NCBI RefSeq assembly: GCF_001425265.1
Contig: NZ_LMEC01000001.1
Span: forward strand, 1,198,036-1,262,035
Length of the DNA stretch: 64,000 nucleotides
Reading direction: 5' to 3'
Source: Massilia sp. Root418
GTDB taxonomy: Bacteria > Pseudomonadota > Gammaproteobacteria > Burkholderiales > Burkholderiaceae_D
The notes beneath the pieces were generated by a model. The model had not been told where the DNA came from and did not search any database. It saw only the letters and a list, made by a program, of their open reading frames with translations. Made by a program: the position numbers and the translations under genes. How positions within the stretch are numbered: the stretch's first letter is position 1; each line of letters begins with the position of its first letter. Positions 1-13,940 of the stretch are shown here, in pieces.

Positions 1-1448
1 TGGGCATGGCGGTGGTGAAGAAGCAATTTTTCCCCATCTCCGACCGGCCCGAGGTACTGGTCGAGGTGCAGATGCCGTACGGCACCGCCATCGCGCAGAC
101 CAGCGCCGCCGCGGCGAAAGTCGAGGCCTGGCTGGCCCGACAGAAGGAAGCGCAGATCGTGACCGCCTACGTGGGCCAGGGCGCGCCGCGCTTCTACCTG
201 GCGATGGGGCCGGAGCTGCCGGACCCTTCCTTTGCCAAGATCGTGGTCCGCACCGACAGCCAGGAGCAGCGCGACGCCCTGAAGGCGCGGCTGCGGCAAG
301 CCATCGCGGCAGGCCTGGCGCCGGAGGCCCGGGTGCGCGTGACCCAGCTGGTGTTCGGTCCGTATTCGCCCTACCCGGTGGCCTACCGCGTCAGCGGGCC
401 GGAGCCGGACAAGCTGCGCGCCATCGCGGCCGAAGTGCAGCGCTCGATGGACGCCAGCCCCATGCTGCGCACCGTGAACAGCGATTGGGGCGTGCGCGCC
501 CCCACCCTGCACTTCACCCTGCAGCAGGACCGCTTGCAGGCCGTGGGGCTGACGTCCAGCGCGGTGGCGCAGCAGCTGCAATTCCTGCTGAGCGGCGTGC
601 CGCTGACCACGCTGCGCGAAGACATCCGCACGGTGCAGGTGGTGGCGCGCGCGGCCGGCGCCATCCGGCTCGACCCGGCCCGCATCGCGGACTTCACGCT
701 GGCCGGCGCGGGCGGCCAGCGCATCCCGCTGTCCCAGCTGGGCCAGGTCGAGGTGCGCGCGGAGGAGCCGGTGATGCGCCGGCGCGACCGCGTGCCCACC
801 ATCACCGTGCGCGCCGATACCGCCGACGGCCTGCAGCCGCCGGACGTGTCCGCCGCCATCACCGCGCAGCTGCAGCCCATCATGGACAAGCTGCCGGAGG
901 GCTACCGCATTGACCAGGCCGGCTCCATCGAAGAATCGGGCAAGGCCACCACCGCCATGCTGCCGCTGTTCCCCATCATGCTGGCGGTGACGCTGCTCAT
1001 CATCATCTTCCAGGTGCGGTCGATCTCGGCCATGGTGATGGTCTTCCTCACCAGCCCGCTGGGCCTGATCGGCGTGGTGCCCACCCTGATCCTGTTCCAG
1101 CAGCCCTTCGGCATCAACGCGCTGGTGGGCCTGATTGCGCTGTCGGGCATCCTGATGCGCAACACCCTGATCCTGATCGGGCAGATCCGCCACAACGAAG
1201 AAGCCGGCATGGCGCCCTTCCAGGCGGTGCTGGAAGCCACCGTGCAGCGCGCCCGGCCGGTGGTGCTGACCGCGCTGGCGGCGATCTTCGCCTTCATTCC
1301 GCTCACCCATTCGGTATTCTGGGGCACGCTGGCCTACACACTGATCGGCGGCACCTTCGCCGGCACCGTGCTGACCCTGGTGTTCCTGCCTGCGATGTAT
1401 GCGATCTGGTTCCGGATCCAGCCGGCGCCCGCCGCAACCGGGCATTGA
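1..1448 (+). CDS. RND efflux permease, C-terminal part (5' end outside window)
   Basis: This is the last ~481 codons of an inner-membrane RND transporter (AcrB/CzcA superfamily), which moves substrates out by proton exchange as part of a tripartite pump. The reading frame is open to the left edge, so the gene starts upstream of the window. The N-terminal ~300 residues visible here are periplasmic porter and docking domain. From about residue 310 come hydrophobic helices typical of the second half of RND proteins (around LPLFPIMLAVTLLIIIF, then GLIGVVPTLILF, GLIALSGILMRN). The family hallmark follows: RPVVLTALAAIFAFIPL and GGTFAGTVLTLVFLPAMYAI. I cannot tell drug (HAE1) from metal (HME) type without the N-terminal half. 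It ends 20 bases before the convergent sensor-kinase gene. Confidence 0.9.
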   Translation, partial: GMAVVKKQFFPISDRPEVLVEVQMPYGTAIAQTSAAAAKVEAWLARQKEAQIVTAYVGQGAPRFYLAMGPELPDPSFAKIVVRTDSQEQRDALKARLRQAIAAGLAPEARVRVTQLVFGPYSPYPVAYRVSGPEPDKLRAIAAEVQRSMDASPMLRTVNSDWGVRAPTLHFTLQQDRLQAVGLTSSAVAQQLQFLLSGVPLTTLREDIRTVQVVARAAGAIRLDPARIADFTLAGAGGQRIPLSQLGQVEVRAEEPVMRRRDRVPTITVRADTADGLQPPDVSAAITAQLQPIMDKLPEGYRIDQAGSIEESGKATTAMLPLFPIMLAVTLLIIIFQVRSISAMVMVFLTSPLGLIGVVPTLILFQQPFGINALVGLIALSGILMRNTLILIGQIRHNEEAGMAPFQAVLEATVQRARPVVLTALAAIFAFIPLTHSVFWGTLAYTLIGGTFAGTVLTLVFLPAMYAIWFRIQPAPAATGH

Positions 1449-1468
1449 GGCACGGCGCCGCGTCGCAG

Positions 1469-4400
1469 CTAGCCCGCTGCGTGCGCCATCAGTTCCTGGG
1501 CGATGTGGTCTTTCAGCAGGTCGAGCAGGGGCTGCATCTGGCCGACGATGTGCTGGGCCTGCGCGGGGGCGGCGTCGGGCGGCAGGTGCTCCAGGGCCAG
1601 GCACAGCTCGGCGAAACGCATGGCGCCCACGGCGCGGGCCGAGGACTTGATGCGGTGGCCCAGTTCTGCCAGGCGCCTCATGTCGCCTTCCGACATGGCC
1701 TGGTTCACTTCGGCCATGCCGTCGCGCGCGGCGTCCAGGAACATCAGCGCGTACTTGCGCATCTTGTCGTGCTTGTTGCCGAACGTTTGCGCCAGCGCGG
1801 CGATGTCGAACAGGTCGGCGTCCGCCGCCGGCGCGGCTGCGGAGGCACCCGCCTCCGTCCCGGACGACAGGCCGGACAAGGGCGCGGCGGCCGGTGCGGC
1901 AGCGGCATCCAGCGCCGCCGGACTGTCCGGCGGCGGGGTCTCGACGCCGGCCGCAGCCGACACGGCCGGACGGCTGTCCAGGCGCGGCGGCCGCTCGCCC
2001 GCCCGCTGCATCATCCAGCGCGACAGCACCGTAAACAGCAAGTTGGGCGCGATCGGCTTGGTGATGAATTCGTCCATGCCGGCCGCGATGCAGCGCGCCT
2101 GGTCGTCGCGCCCGGCGTTGGCGGTCATGGCAATTACCAGCGTGCCGGTAAGCTTGGGATGCGAGCGGATCAGGCGCGTGGCTTCATAGCCGTCCATCAC
2201 CGGCATCTGCACATCCATCAGCACGCAGTCGAAATGCTCCTTGAGCAGCAGGTCGATGGCTTCCTTGCCATTGTTGGCAATGCACACCGTGGCGCCTGCG
2301 TCCTCCAGCAATTCCTGGCCTACCTGCTGGCTGAAGATATTGTCTTCCACCAGCAGGATCTTGGCGCCCTGGATGGTGGCCATAACGTCGCTCTGCAACG
2401 CGTCGCGGTGGCTCTGCTCCAGGAAATTGGTGCCCTTGGCCAGGCGTGCGGTAAACCAGAAAGTGCTGCCGTGGCCGCGCAGGCTGTCCACGCCGACCGT
2501 GCCGCCCATCAGCTCGGCGAGCTGCTTGCTGATCACCAGCCCCAGCCCGGTGCCGCCGTATTTGCGCGTGGTGGACGTGTCGGCCTGGTGGAAGGACTGG
2601 AACAGCTTGTCCATCTGCTCCTTGCTCATGCCGATGCCCTGGTCCTGCACCTCGAAGCGCACCACGGTGTGGGTATCGCGGTCTTCCACCGGGCGGGCGC
2701 GGATGTAGATCTTGCCGTTTTCCGAGAACTTGATGGCGTTGCTGGTGAAATTGAGCAGCACCTGCTCCAGCCGCAGCGGGTCGCCGCGCAGCTGGTGCGA
2801 CAGGCCGGGCCAGATTTCGAAGATCAGTTCCAGGTCCTTGCGCGCGGCGCTCTCGCCCAGCTGGCTGGACACATTGCCCAGCAAGGTCTCCAGCGCGAAG
2901 TCCAGCACTTCCAGCTCCAGCTTGCCCGCTTCGATCTTGGAAAAGTCCAGGATGTCGTTGATGATGCCCAGCAGGTGCTGGCCGGAGTGGTAGATCTTTT
3001 GCAGGTAGTCGCGCTGCTTGGGATGGGTGACCGATTTCAGCGCCAGGTGCGCCATGCCGATGATGCTGTTCATCGGCGTGCGGATCTCGTGGCTCATATT
3101 GGACAGGAAGTCGCTCTTGGCCTGGTTGGCGGCCTGCGCCTGCTCCTTCAGGTTGTGCAGCTCGGTGATGTCGGTGGCCAGGCCGATCACGGCCGCCACG
3201 TCGCCGTCGATGCGCACCGGCGCCTTCACCGTCCACAGGTGCTGCACGGCGCCATCGCGGCCCACGTAGCGCTCCTCGCCGGCGCGCTTGACGCCGTCCA
3301 GGAACACTTCGCGCTCCTCGGCCCAGGCGGCGTCGGCCTGGGCGGCCGGCATCAGTTCGCGGTCGCTCTTGCCGATGATGTCTTCCACCGGCAGGCCCAT
3401 CGCCTCGGCGGTCTTGGCGTTGGCGTAGATGTAGCGGCGCTGCTGGTCCTTCATGAACACGCGCGCGTCAACGTTGTTGAGCACGCTATCGAGCAGCAGG
3501 CGCTGCTCCACGGCGCTGCGGCGCGAGAAGTACATCGTCAGCAGGTAGCTGTAGATCAGCATGGTGAGCGTGAAACCGGTGGCCAGCGCGATCCAGGGGA
3601 AATAGGCGTCCAGGCCGGTGTGCATGTCGGCGCGCTTGACGCGGAACAGCGCCTTCCACAGCGTGCCGTTGAAATCGATCGGCAGCACCGTTTCCATGTA
3701 TTCGTCCGGATTGGCGGGGGCGATCGGCACCGCTTCGATGGAGCCGTTGTCGTTGTACAGCAGGCGGTCGGTCTTTTCGATGGCCAGGCGGCGCTTCTCC
3801 ACGTCGGTGGAGCTGTCCGCGTAGAGCAGCATGTGCACCTGGCGGATCGCCATCTCGTCGATGGCGCCCTGCACCAGCTTGGCCACTGAAAAGCCGATGC
3901 CGACCGAGCCCACGTAGGCGGCGCGGCGGCTGGCCACGTCGTGGATCGGCATACCGCGCTTGTACACCGGCAGCCGCATGCCCAGGCCGATGTGCGGCAC
4001 CGGCTTTTTCACCAGCACCGGCTGGCCTGAGGCGCTGATCTGGCCGGTGTCGCGCGACAGGTCCATGGCGCGCGCGATGGCCGGGTTGACGCCGATGTCC
4101 ACGCCGAAGCGCTCCATCACCTTGTCCATCGGCTCCAGGTAGAGCAGCACGGTGTACTGGTCGCGCCGGCCGGGCGGCTTGATGTCGAAATTCGGGTAGC
4201 CGCCCGGCGTCAGGCTGCGGTCGTTGCGCACGCTGGCCACGAAGGCGTCGCGCTGGGCGTCGGTTACCGGCACGGCGTAGTTCAGCGCTTCGATGGCGGG
4301 GAAATGCTGCGGCAGGTTCAGGCTGGACACGTACTGGTGGAACTGCTCGCGGGTGAGCGCGTCGCTGGTCTGGAACAGCGCCACCAGGGCGCGCACCACG

Positions 4401-4606
4401 TCCGAATACGATTTGACGCGCGCCGAGATGCTGTATTGCGTGCTGCGCGCCAGGTTGTCGAAACGCTGGCGGTCGTCGTCCTCCACGGCCCGCGCCGCGT
4501 TCGAATACAGCACCATGCCGATAGACAAAGCCAGCGACAGCCCTATGCCCCAGAGCACAGTCCTTATATTGATCAGGCCTTTAAGCAGCGTACCCAGTTT
4601 TCGCAT
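1469..4606 (-). CDS. CHASE-PAS hybrid sensor histidine kinase with receiver and Hpt domains
   Basis: A 1045-residue membrane-bound phosphorelay kinase. In order: a short cytoplasmic N-terminus, TM1 (~14-36), a periplasmic CHASE ligand-binding domain (~75-300), TM2 (~332-355), PAS (~370-485, DARVFMKDQQRRYIYAN), HisKA with phospho-acceptor His506 (NMSHEIRTPMNSIIG), and HATPase_c with N box (LEQVLLNFTSNAIKF) and G box ([14 protein letters not shown]). A receiver follows with Asp798 (VLMDVQMPVMDGYEA), then an Ala/Pro-rich linker and an Hpt domain with His984 (GHRIKSSARAVGA). All four relay residues are present, so an internal His-Asp-His relay to an unlinked regulator is expected. CHASE domains in other organisms bind small molecules such as cytokinins; the ligand here is unknown. 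No cognate regulator lies next to it. Confidence 0.95.
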   Translation of the reverse strand: MRKLGTLLKGLINIRTVLWGIGLSLALSIGMVLYSNAARAVEDDDRQRFDNLARSTQYSISARVKSYSDVVRALVALFQTSDALTREQFHQYVSSLNLPQHFPAIEALNYAVPVTDAQRDAFVASVRNDRSLTPGGYPNFDIKPPGRRDQYTVLLYLEPMDKVMERFGVDIGVNPAIARAMDLSRDTGQISASGQPVLVKKPVPHIGLGMRLPVYKRGMPIHDVASRRAAYVGSVGIGFSVAKLVQGAIDEMAIRQVHMLLYADSSTDVEKRRLAIEKTDRLLYNDNGSIEAVPIAPANPDEYMETVLPIDFNGTLWKALFRVKRADMHTGLDAYFPWIALATGFTLTMLIYSYLLTMYFSRRSAVEQRLLLDSVLNNVDARVFMKDQQRRYIYANAKTAEAMGLPVEDIIGKSDRELMPAAQADAAWAEEREVFLDGVKRAGEERYVGRDGAVQHLWTVKAPVRIDGDVAAVIGLATDITELHNLKEQAQAANQAKSDFLSNMSHEIRTPMNSIIGMAHLALKSVTHPKQRDYLQKIYHSGQHLLGIINDILDFSKIEAGKLELEVLDFALETLLGNVSSQLGESAARKDLELIFEIWPGLSHQLRGDPLRLEQVLLNFTSNAIKFSENGKIYIRARPVEDRDTHTVVRFEVQDQGIGMSKEQMDKLFQSFHQADTSTTRKYGGTGLGLVISKQLAELMGGTVGVDSLRGHGSTFWFTARLAKGTNFLEQSHRDALQSDVMATIQGAKILLVEDNIFSQQVGQELLEDAGATVCIANNGKEAIDLLLKEHFDCVLMDVQMPVMDGYEATRLIRSHPKLTGTLVIAMTANAGRDDQARCIAAGMDEFITKPIAPNLLFTVLSRWMMQRAGERPPRLDSRPAVSAAAGVETPPPDSPAALDAAAAPAAAPLSGLSSGTEAGASAAAPAADADLFDIAALAQTFGNKHDKMRKYALMFLDAARDGMAEVNQAMSEGDMRRLAELGHRIKSSARAVGAMRFAELCLALEHLPPDAAPAQAQHIVGQMQPLLDLLKDHIAQELMAHAAG

Positions 4607-4702
4607 TCACAGTCACTTCGTGCCAAGTTGTTTTGCATTAGAGCAGCATACTATTAAACACCCTTCTCACCCAGCGTTAACTGACCGAAATTGCCTCCAG
4701 CA

Positions 4703-4735
4703 ACAGGCTGACGACAGGCTAGCGACAGGCTAGCG
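4703..4735. repeat. Three tandem 11-bp direct repeats
   Basis: Three head-to-tail copies of ACAGGCTAGCG (the first reads ACAGGCTGACG) lie in the 206-bp divergent region between the CHASE kinase and the PHP-domain gene. The 11-bp period is about one helical turn, so the copies would present the same DNA face, as tandem binding sites do. Each unit includes the self-complementary GCTAGC or a one-base variant. They end about 78 bp upstream of the PHP-gene start codon. Function is inferred only from spacing. Confidence 0.55.
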
Positions 4736-4812
4736 ACACGTGAATTAGCACTATGGCAAGCTGGGGAACCAATTTGCCATTTTGCGCTCCAACTGCTGAG
4801 CAGGAGGGGATT

Positions 4813-6540
4813 ATGTCCGCTATGTCACGCACGTCCGCCATGGTAGCCGCCGCCGCGCTCGCATGGCATGGCCACGGCCTGGCCGCAGAGCGCGAGCACA
4901 ATGAATTCGACGCCGTGCTGGAGGCGCCAGCCAGGCTGCCTGGCGCGGGCCCGGCGGCGGGGGCAACGCCGCTGGGCAGGCCGGCGAACGCGGCCACAAC
5001 CGTACAGGCAACCGTGCCGCTGCGCATGCATTTCACCTTGCCGCCGGCGCTCGGGCGCAAGGTGGTCTGGCGCCTGGCGCTGGTGGATCCTGCCGGCAAG
5101 ACCGTGCGGCAATGGCGTGGCGCGGCCGCCACGCTGCGCGCGCCTGCCAGCGGCGTGACAGTGGCAGTGCACTGCTGCGCGCCGCCACGGCAAGGGGCGG
5201 CCACGGCCGCCAGGCTGGCCGACGGGGTCTACCAGCTGCGCCTGCGCGCCGAAGCCGGCAGCGGCGCCCGGCGCGAAGTGATCGAACAACGCTGGGACAT
5301 CCCGCTGGGCAGCCCGGCGCCGCTGGCCATGGCCCCTTTCAGCCCGCTTTCCACTGCGCGCGCGCTCCGGCGCAGCAGCACGGGCGGGGCTGCGGCAGCC
5401 GGCGACCTGCCCTACACCGTCTATTACGGCAACCTGCACAGCCAGACCAGCCACAGCGACGGCGGCGGCGCGCTCGACCACTGCGAGGGCGCGCAAGAGC
5501 CGCAAAGCGCCCCCTTCGGTCCGGAGGACGCTTACGACTACGCACGCCGGCACGGCCTGGATTTCCTCATGACGTCCGAGCACAACCACATGTACGACGG
5601 GTCCGACGGCACCAACACCTCGGCCGACCCGGCCCGGGCCACCGGCTTGTACCGCAGCGGCATTTCGGCGGCGGCGGCCTACACCGCAGCGCATCCGGGC
5701 TTCCTGGCCATTTACGGCATGGAATGGGGCGTGATCAGCGGCGGCGGCCACCTGAACATCCTGAACAGCCCGGAGCTGCTGGGCTGGGAGCGCAACGCGG
5801 GCGGCGCCCTGCTGGCCGACACCGCCACGGCCAAGGGCGATTACGGCGCGCTGTACACGCTGATGCGCGAGCGCGGCTGGCTGGGCCAGTTCAACCACCC
5901 GAAGGACAAGCAGTTCAACGCCGGCGGCAGGAGCCTGGGCTACACGGAAGACGGCGACGCCGTCATGGCCCTGTGCGAAGTCATGAACACCAATGCATTT
6001 TCCGTCAACACCACGGAGACGGAAAGCCGCCGCAGCAACTATGAAGAGCCCTGCCGGCGCATCCTGGAAGCGGGCTACCACGTGGCCTTTGCCAGCAACC
6101 AGGACAACCATTGCGCCAACTGGGGCATGTCCTACCCCAACCGCACGGCGGTGCTGATTCCGCAGGACAGCGCGCTCTCGTCCAGCAACTTCCTGGACGC
6201 CATCCGTGCGCGGCGCGTGTTCGCCACCATGGACAAGCAGGCCCAGGTCGTGCTCACTGCGAACGGCCGCCTGATGGGCGAACGCTTCAGCAACAGCGGC
6301 CCGCTGACCCTGGAGGTGCGGCACGCCAGCGCCACAGGCAAGCAGGTGGCCGCGCTTGCCATCATCGAAGGCCAGCCGGGCCGGCGCAATTCCACCGCCC
6401 CGCTGCCGGGTGCCGCCAGCAGCACCACCATCACGCCCTCGCCCGGCGAGCACTACTACTACGCGCGCATCACCCAGGACGACGGCACCCTGCTCTGGTC
6501 CGCCCCGGTCTGGGTCAGCCAGCAGCCCGCGCCACCCTAG
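4813..6540 (+). CDS. Secreted PHP-domain metal-dependent hydrolase (CehA/McbA, DUF3604-like)
   Basis: A 575-residue exported protein. The start at 4813 is chosen because GGAGGGG lies just upstream and because it exposes a signal peptide (MSAMSRTSAMVAAAALAWHG, cleavage near LAAE); an in-frame ATG 60 bases earlier lacks both. About residues 45-165 form a beta-rich N-terminal region. The catalytic part carries PHP-type metal ligands: YGNLHSQTSHSDG, then FLMTSEHNHMYDGSD, then GMEWGVISGGGHLNI and FNHPKD. CehA/McbA relatives hydrolyse carbamates and phosphoesters, but the substrate here cannot be read from sequence. A C-terminal beta domain (~480-575) follows. Transcribed away from the CHASE kinase, with 11-bp direct repeats in its upstream region. 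Confidence 0.82.
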   Translation: MSAMSRTSAMVAAAALAWHGHGLAAEREHNEFDAVLEAPARLPGAGPAAGATPLGRPANAATTVQATVPLRMHFTLPPALGRKVVWRLALVDPAGKTVRQWRGAAATLRAPASGVTVAVHCCAPPRQGAATAARLADGVYQLRLRAEAGSGARREVIEQRWDIPLGSPAPLAMAPFSPLSTARALRRSSTGGAAAAGDLPYTVYYGNLHSQTSHSDGGGALDHCEGAQEPQSAPFGPEDAYDYARRHGLDFLMTSEHNHMYDGSDGTNTSADPARATGLYRSGISAAAAYTAAHPGFLAIYGMEWGVISGGGHLNILNSPELLGWERNAGGALLADTATAKGDYGALYTLMRERGWLGQFNHPKDKQFNAGGRSLGYTEDGDAVMALCEVMNTNAFSVNTTETESRRSNYEEPCRRILEAGYHVAFASNQDNHCANWGMSYPNRTAVLIPQDSALSSSNFLDAIRARRVFATMDKQAQVVLTANGRLMGERFSNSGPLTLEVRHASATGKQVAALAIIEGQPGRRNSTAPLPGAASSTTITPSPGEHYYYARITQDDGTLLWSAPVWVSQQPAPP

Positions 6541-6609
6541 CCCGCCAGGCATGTCACAATAAGCGGATGAGCCAACTATCCGGCCCAACAACCGCTGACG
6601 GAGACTTGC

Positions 6610-8652
6610 ATGCCTGCTGACCTGAACCCCGCCGCGCCCGGCGCCGCCGATCCCCACCTGTGGCTGGAGGACGTGGCGGGCGAAGCGCCGCTGGCCTGGG
6701 TGCGCCGGCAGAACGACGTGGCCACCGCCGAACTGGAAGCTACGCCGCCGTTCGCGGCGCTGCACGCGCGCCTCAAGACCATCCTTAATTCGCAGGACCG
6801 CATCCCTTACGTCAGCCTGCACGAAGGCTACTATTACAACTTCTGGCGCGACGCTGTCCACGTGCGCGGCATCTGGCGCCGCACCACGCCCGACCAGTTC
6901 CTGCTGGCCGAACCGGCGTGGGACACCGTGCTCGACCTCGACCAGCTGGCCGCCGAGGAAGACGAAAACTGGGTCTGGGCCGGCGCCGACTTCCTGCACC
7001 GCGACACGCGCTGCCTGCTGGAACTGTCGCGCGGCGGCGGCGACGCCTGCGTGCTGCGCGAGTTCGACGTGGCCACGCGGACGTTCGTGGACGGCGGCTT
7101 CACCCTGCCCGAAGCCAAGACCCGCTCGGCGTGGATCAACCGCGACACGCTGTTCATCGCCACCGATTTCGGCCCCGGCTCCATGACCAGCTCGGGCTAC
7201 CCGCGCATTGTGAAGGAATGGCGGCGCGGCACGCCGCTGGCGCAGGCGGTCACGGTGTTCGAAGGGGCGCCGGACGACCTGGCCGTGGGCGCGGGCAAGG
7301 ATTTCACGCCCGGCTACGAGTTCGAGCTGATCTGGCGCTCCATGAGCTTCTATACCAACGAACTCTACCTGCGCGACGGCGCCAGCCTGTCCAAGGTAGA
7401 CAAGCCGGACGACGCCACCGCCTACACCGTGCGCGACCAGCTCATCATCGAATTGCGCTCGGAATGGACGGTGAACGGGGCGGTCTATCCGCAAGGCGCG
7501 CTGCTGGCCGCCGACTTCCGCCGCTACATGCAGGGCGAACGGGAGCTTGCCGTGCTGTTCGTGCCCACGCCCACCAGCTCGCTCGACGGCGTGAGCGCCA
7601 CGCGCTCGGCGCTGCTGCTCAACGAGCTGGACAACGTGAAGAACCGCATCGTGGAACTGCGCCACGTGGACGGCGCCTGGCAGCGCCGCGTCGTGGACGC
7701 GCCGGCCTTCGGCACGCTGGACGCCAGCGCCCTCGACAGCATCGACAGCGACCAGTACTTCCTCTCCGTCACCGACTTCCTCACGCCCACCACGCTGTAC
7801 CTGGCGCAGGCCGGCAGCGACGAACGGGTGCAGCTGAAATCCCTGCCCGCCTTTTTCGACGCCGCGCCCTGCCGCGTGCAGCAATTCCAGGCCACCTCGC
7901 GCGACGGCACGGCCGTGCCCTACTTCGTGGTCAGCGGCAAGGATCTGCCGCCCGGCGCCGAACGGCCGGCCCTGCTGTACGGCTACGGCGGCTTTGAAGT
8001 GTCGCTCAAGCCTTTCTACAGCGCGGTGACCGGCTCGGCCTGGCTGGAGCAAGGCGGCATGTACGTGCTGGCCAACATCCGGGGCGGCGGCGAGTTCGGT
8101 CCCCGCTGGCACCAGGCGGCATTGAAGGAGCACCGCCAGCGCGCCTTCGACGACTTCATCGCCGTGGCCGAAGACCTGATCGCGCGCGGCCTGAGCAGCC
8201 CGCGACGGCTCGGCATCATGGGCGGCAGCAACGGCGGGCTGCTGGTGGGCGCCGTCATGACCCAGCGTCCGGAGCTGTTCAGCGCCGTGGTGTGCCAGGT
8301 GCCGCTGCTGGACATGAAGCGCTACCACCAGCTGCTGGCGGGCGCCTCGTGGATGGGCGAATACGGCGACCCGGACGACCCGGTCCAATGGGCCTACCTG
8401 GCGCGCTACTCGCCCTACCAGAACGTCCACGCCGGCAAGCGCTACCCGCGCGTGCTGTTCACCACCTCCACCCGCGATGACCGCGTCCACCCCGGCCACG
8501 CGCGCAAGATGGCGGCCCTGATGCAGGAACAGGGGCACGACGTGCTGTACTGGGAAAACACCGAAGGCGGCCACGCCGGCGCCGCCAACAACGACCAGCA
8601 AGCCAGGATGTGGGCGCTGACCTACGCTTTCCTGCTCAAGCAACTGGGATAG
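6610..8652 (+). CDS. Prolyl oligopeptidase family serine peptidase (S9)
   Basis: A 680-residue enzyme of the S9A family, which cleaves short proline-containing or basic peptides. The first ~400 residues fit the seven-bladed propeller that gates the active site. The C-terminal alpha/beta hydrolase domain has the nucleophile Ser540 in GGSNGGLL, the acid region TSTRDDRVHPGHA and His655 in EGGHAG. The oxyanion-side signature LLYGYGGFE and the conserved NIRGGGEFG are also present. No signal peptide is seen, so a cytoplasmic location is likely. The start ATG at 6610 is preceded by ACGGAGACTTGC, which holds a GGAG site. It follows the PHP gene by 69 bases on the same strand and may be co-transcribed. 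Confidence 0.93.
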   Translation: MPADLNPAAPGAADPHLWLEDVAGEAPLAWVRRQNDVATAELEATPPFAALHARLKTILNSQDRIPYVSLHEGYYYNFWRDAVHVRGIWRRTTPDQFLLAEPAWDTVLDLDQLAAEEDENWVWAGADFLHRDTRCLLELSRGGGDACVLREFDVATRTFVDGGFTLPEAKTRSAWINRDTLFIATDFGPGSMTSSGYPRIVKEWRRGTPLAQAVTVFEGAPDDLAVGAGKDFTPGYEFELIWRSMSFYTNELYLRDGASLSKVDKPDDATAYTVRDQLIIELRSEWTVNGAVYPQGALLAADFRRYMQGERELAVLFVPTPTSSLDGVSATRSALLLNELDNVKNRIVELRHVDGAWQRRVVDAPAFGTLDASALDSIDSDQYFLSVTDFLTPTTLYLAQAGSDERVQLKSLPAFFDAAPCRVQQFQATSRDGTAVPYFVVSGKDLPPGAERPALLYGYGGFEVSLKPFYSAVTGSAWLEQGGMYVLANIRGGGEFGPRWHQAALKEHRQRAFDDFIAVAEDLIARGLSSPRRLGIMGGSNGGLLVGAVMTQRPELFSAVVCQVPLLDMKRYHQLLAGASWMGEYGDPDDPVQWAYLARYSPYQNVHAGKRYPRVLFTTSTRDDRVHPGHARKMAALMQEQGHDVLYWENTEGGHAGAANNDQQARMWALTYAFLLKQLG

Positions 8653-9048
8653 GAGTATGACCAGCCTCAACCCTGCTGGCCGCCGGGAAGTGCATTGTAA
8701 CGCTGACACGTATCACAATGTCTAACCGCTGTCCGGGGAAAATTCTATCGGCCCGGGCAGCCGTCTAGCCGACCACATCCAACTGAATCCCCCTAGCGCA
8801 AGCTGTAGGCTGCGCTGCAGCACTTCAGCCAGCCACCGGTCCGCGCCATGCAGACGGAGCCAAAGGCCTATCGTGCGCGCTGGAAACTCAAAAAGTTTTA
8901 TCTTGGAAAATAGTTTCCTTTGACATTGCGTTATTGCTAAACTAGTCATTTTTATAGCGTGTTGCTTCTGGCAACATCTGCTTGACTCCGCTATTGAGCG
9001 GAGTATCTTTTACGTCCATAGTCCGCCACCTGCCGAGGAATTCCGCCG
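8653..9048. other. 396-bp intergenic region with stem-loops before the poly-HAMP kinase
   Basis: No convincing gene is seen. The stretch is AT-richer than its surroundings. A perfect 8-bp stem with a 4-base loop (ACTCCGCT-attg-AGCGGAGT) lies at 8985-9004, preceded by a smaller hairpin GTTGC-ttct-GGCAAC at about 8961. A TTGACA at 8920-8925 could be a -35 element, but I find no good -10 at the right spacing. The ribosome-binding site of the kinase (GAGGAA, about 9034) lies outside the hairpins. Best read as promoter plus structured 5' leader of the kinase, with weak support. Confidence 0.45.
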
Positions 9049-13929
<4,881 letters not shown>

Positions 13930-13940
13930 TCGCTGCATTG

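Noticed and set aside
1445..3889. Long open frame antisense to the CHASE kinase
   Set aside because: High GC leaves antisense frames open by codon bias. The kinase frame has complete conserved domains; the antisense frame has none.
4825..8709. 1294-codon open frame antisense to the PHP and prolyl-oligopeptidase genes
   Set aside because: It spans two genes on the other strand and has no recognisable motif or plausible composition.
8722..8949. 75-codon minus-strand open frame in the gap before the poly-HAMP kinase
   Set aside because: No ribosome-binding site, no recognisable motif, and it covers the likely promoter of the kinase.
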